Source: Candidatus Woesearchaeota archaeon
GTDB taxonomy: Archaea; Nanoarchaeota; Nanoarchaeia; Woesearchaeales; JAGVZT01
NCBI GenBank assembly: GCA_017608295.1
Contig: JAFCGF010000083.1
Coordinates: 1 to 12,459 of the forward strand
Length of the DNA stretch: 12,459 nucleotides
Reading direction: 5' to 3'
Shown: positions 11,652 through 12,459 of the stretch, piece after piece
Layout: every line of letters begins with the position of its first letter
How positions within the stretch are numbered: position 1 is the first letter of the stretch
Translations under genes and position numbers: made by a program
Notes under the pieces: generated by a model
What the model was told of the DNA's origin: nothing
The model's input: only the letters and a program-made list of their open reading frames with translations
Databases searched by the model: none

Positions 11652-12459
11652 ATGAAAAAAAAATTAAGTAGGTGGGCAGCTGTAAAGAAAAGAGATGGGC
11701 AGGTAAGGGTATTTCATTCTATTTTTGGAAATATAATGAAGATTGATGAAAATGTTATTAAGCTTCTTGAATTCATGAAAATGCCAAGAACAATTAAAGA
11801 GGTTTCAAAAGAATTTGATATCGATGTTAAAGAAGTAGAAAACATAATCGAAACATTTGAAAAAAACAAATTAATAATAGATGAAGACATAAATGAAAAC
11901 TTTGATAATACTGAATATTTTAAGTCGTGTTTTGATTTTGAAGATATGGTTTTAAGATTCTATGTTACTGAGAGATGTAATTTTGGATGTGAATATTGTT
12001 TTGAAAGAAAAGAGAAAAAATTACATGGTAAAAATTTAGACCTTAAAACCGCAGAAATTGCAGTAGATGGTTTTATTGAATATTGTAAAACCGTTAAAAG
12101 ACTTCCAAAATTAGTTAAAATTTATTTCTTTGGAGGAGAACCATTATTGAACTGGGATGTAATTCCAGAAATATTTGAAATGGTCAAGAAGAAAGTTTAT
12201 CCACTATTTGAAGAACATCTTGTTGGTATAACAACAAATGCTGTGCTAATGACAGATGACATCTCAAAATATTTGTATGATAATAATTTTGTAATCTATC
12301 TAAGTTTGGATGGTGTTGGAAAAGCAAATGATATATGTAGGAAATATGTGGATGGTAGGGGTGCATTTGAAGATATCGATAAAGTTTTAGATAAACTTAT
12401 AAAAATTTCCGATAAGAAATTTATAGAAAACAATATAGGAATAACATCAACAATAACAC
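11652..12459 (+). CDS. radical SAM peptide-maturase-type enzyme with N-terminal RRE-like domain (3' end missing)
   Basis: 269 codons are open to the window edge. Residues about 15-80 form a small strand-rich plus three-helix region (VRVFHSIFGNIMKIDENVIK ... EFDIDVKEVENIIETFEKNK). It resembles the PqqD-like RiPP recognition element found at the N-terminus of SPASM peptide maturases. The radical SAM core follows. The 4Fe-4S motif is TERCNFGCEYCFE with Cys109, Cys113 and Cys116. IYFFGGEPLL (157-166) is the SAM-contacting GGEP motif, and GITTNAVLM (192-200) and IYLSLDG (215-221) are the next barrel strands. The auxiliary-cluster (SPASM/twitch) region, which would define the chemistry, lies beyond the window. 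The enzyme probably crosslinks the upstream 26-aa peptide. The start is preceded by GTGATG, and nearby upstream ATGs terminate at once. Confidence 0.88.
   Translation, partial: MKKKLSRWAAVKKRDGQVRVFHSIFGNIMKIDENVIKLLEFMKMPRTIKEVSKEFDIDVKEVENIIETFEKNKLIIDEDINENFDNTEYFKSCFDFEDMVLRFYVTERCNFGCEYCFERKEKKLHGKNLDLKTAEIAVDGFIEYCKTVKRLPKLVKIYFFGGEPLLNWDVIPEIFEMVKKKVYPLFEEHLVGITTNAVLMTDDISKYLYDNNFVIYLSLDGVGKANDICRKYVDGRGAFEDIDKVLDKLIKISDKKFIENNIGITSTIT

Noticed and set aside
12184..12366. 60-aa minus-strand open frame
   Set aside because: It lies antisense within the radical SAM gene, whose motifs are clear.
1..12459. CRISPR array
   Set aside because: No regularly spaced repeats were seen. The repeats found are a single 58-bp pair and short AT-rich promoter repeats.

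Overview
The window looks like a low-GC archaeal chromosome, most likely a small-genome DPANN lineage (Woesearchaeota/Pacearchaeota-like). This placement is inference from gene content, not a phylogeny. Supporting it are archaeal-type AMP phosphorylase, archaeal-type cofactor-independent phosphoglycerate mutase, a 23S rRNA with archaeal/eukaryal-like signatures, an RNase P RNA, AT-rich TATA boxes about 26 nt upstream of start codons (leaderless transcripts), and many small proteins.

Layout. 1-277 (minus): two tandem DUF5320-like glycine-rich mini-genes, one leaving the window and one frameshifted. 405-3868 (plus): a membrane-anchored 8-Cys protein, AMP phosphorylase, an 8-Cys lipoprotein and apgM. 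3871-4819: an islet with a wHTH/RelE-type toxin-antitoxin pair (minus) and a 50-aa protein gene (plus). It is bracketed by two 58-bp direct copies of the apgM 3' end, which suggests insertion at that gene end. 4918-5654: a four-TM protein and a tiny basic protein. 5691-9480: a stand-alone 23S rRNA gene with its own promoter, structured leader, processing stem and terminator-like hairpin; no 16S or 5S is visible. 9493-10077 (minus): an SdpI-family membrane protein. It shares a palindromic TATA element with RNase P RNA (10128-10414, plus). 10529-11223: a second, paralogous wHTH/RelE pair. 11305-11427: a 40-aa ORF. 11526-12459: a 26-aa Cys-containing peptide followed by a radical SAM enzyme with an N-terminal RRE-like region, cut by the window edge. 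This is a probable RiPP locus.

The two strongest unusual items are the putative archaeal RiPP locus at the right end and the 23S rRNA gene. The 23S is interrupted by three insertions of about 153, 132 and 238 nt, all in the peptidyl transferase centre (near E. coli 2449-2453, 2583/2584 and about 2600). They fold as long stems, and two show bulge-helix-bulge-like junctions, so they are probably archaeal-type introns spliced by the tRNA endonuclease. Removing them leaves about 2.93 kb, a normal archaeal 23S length.
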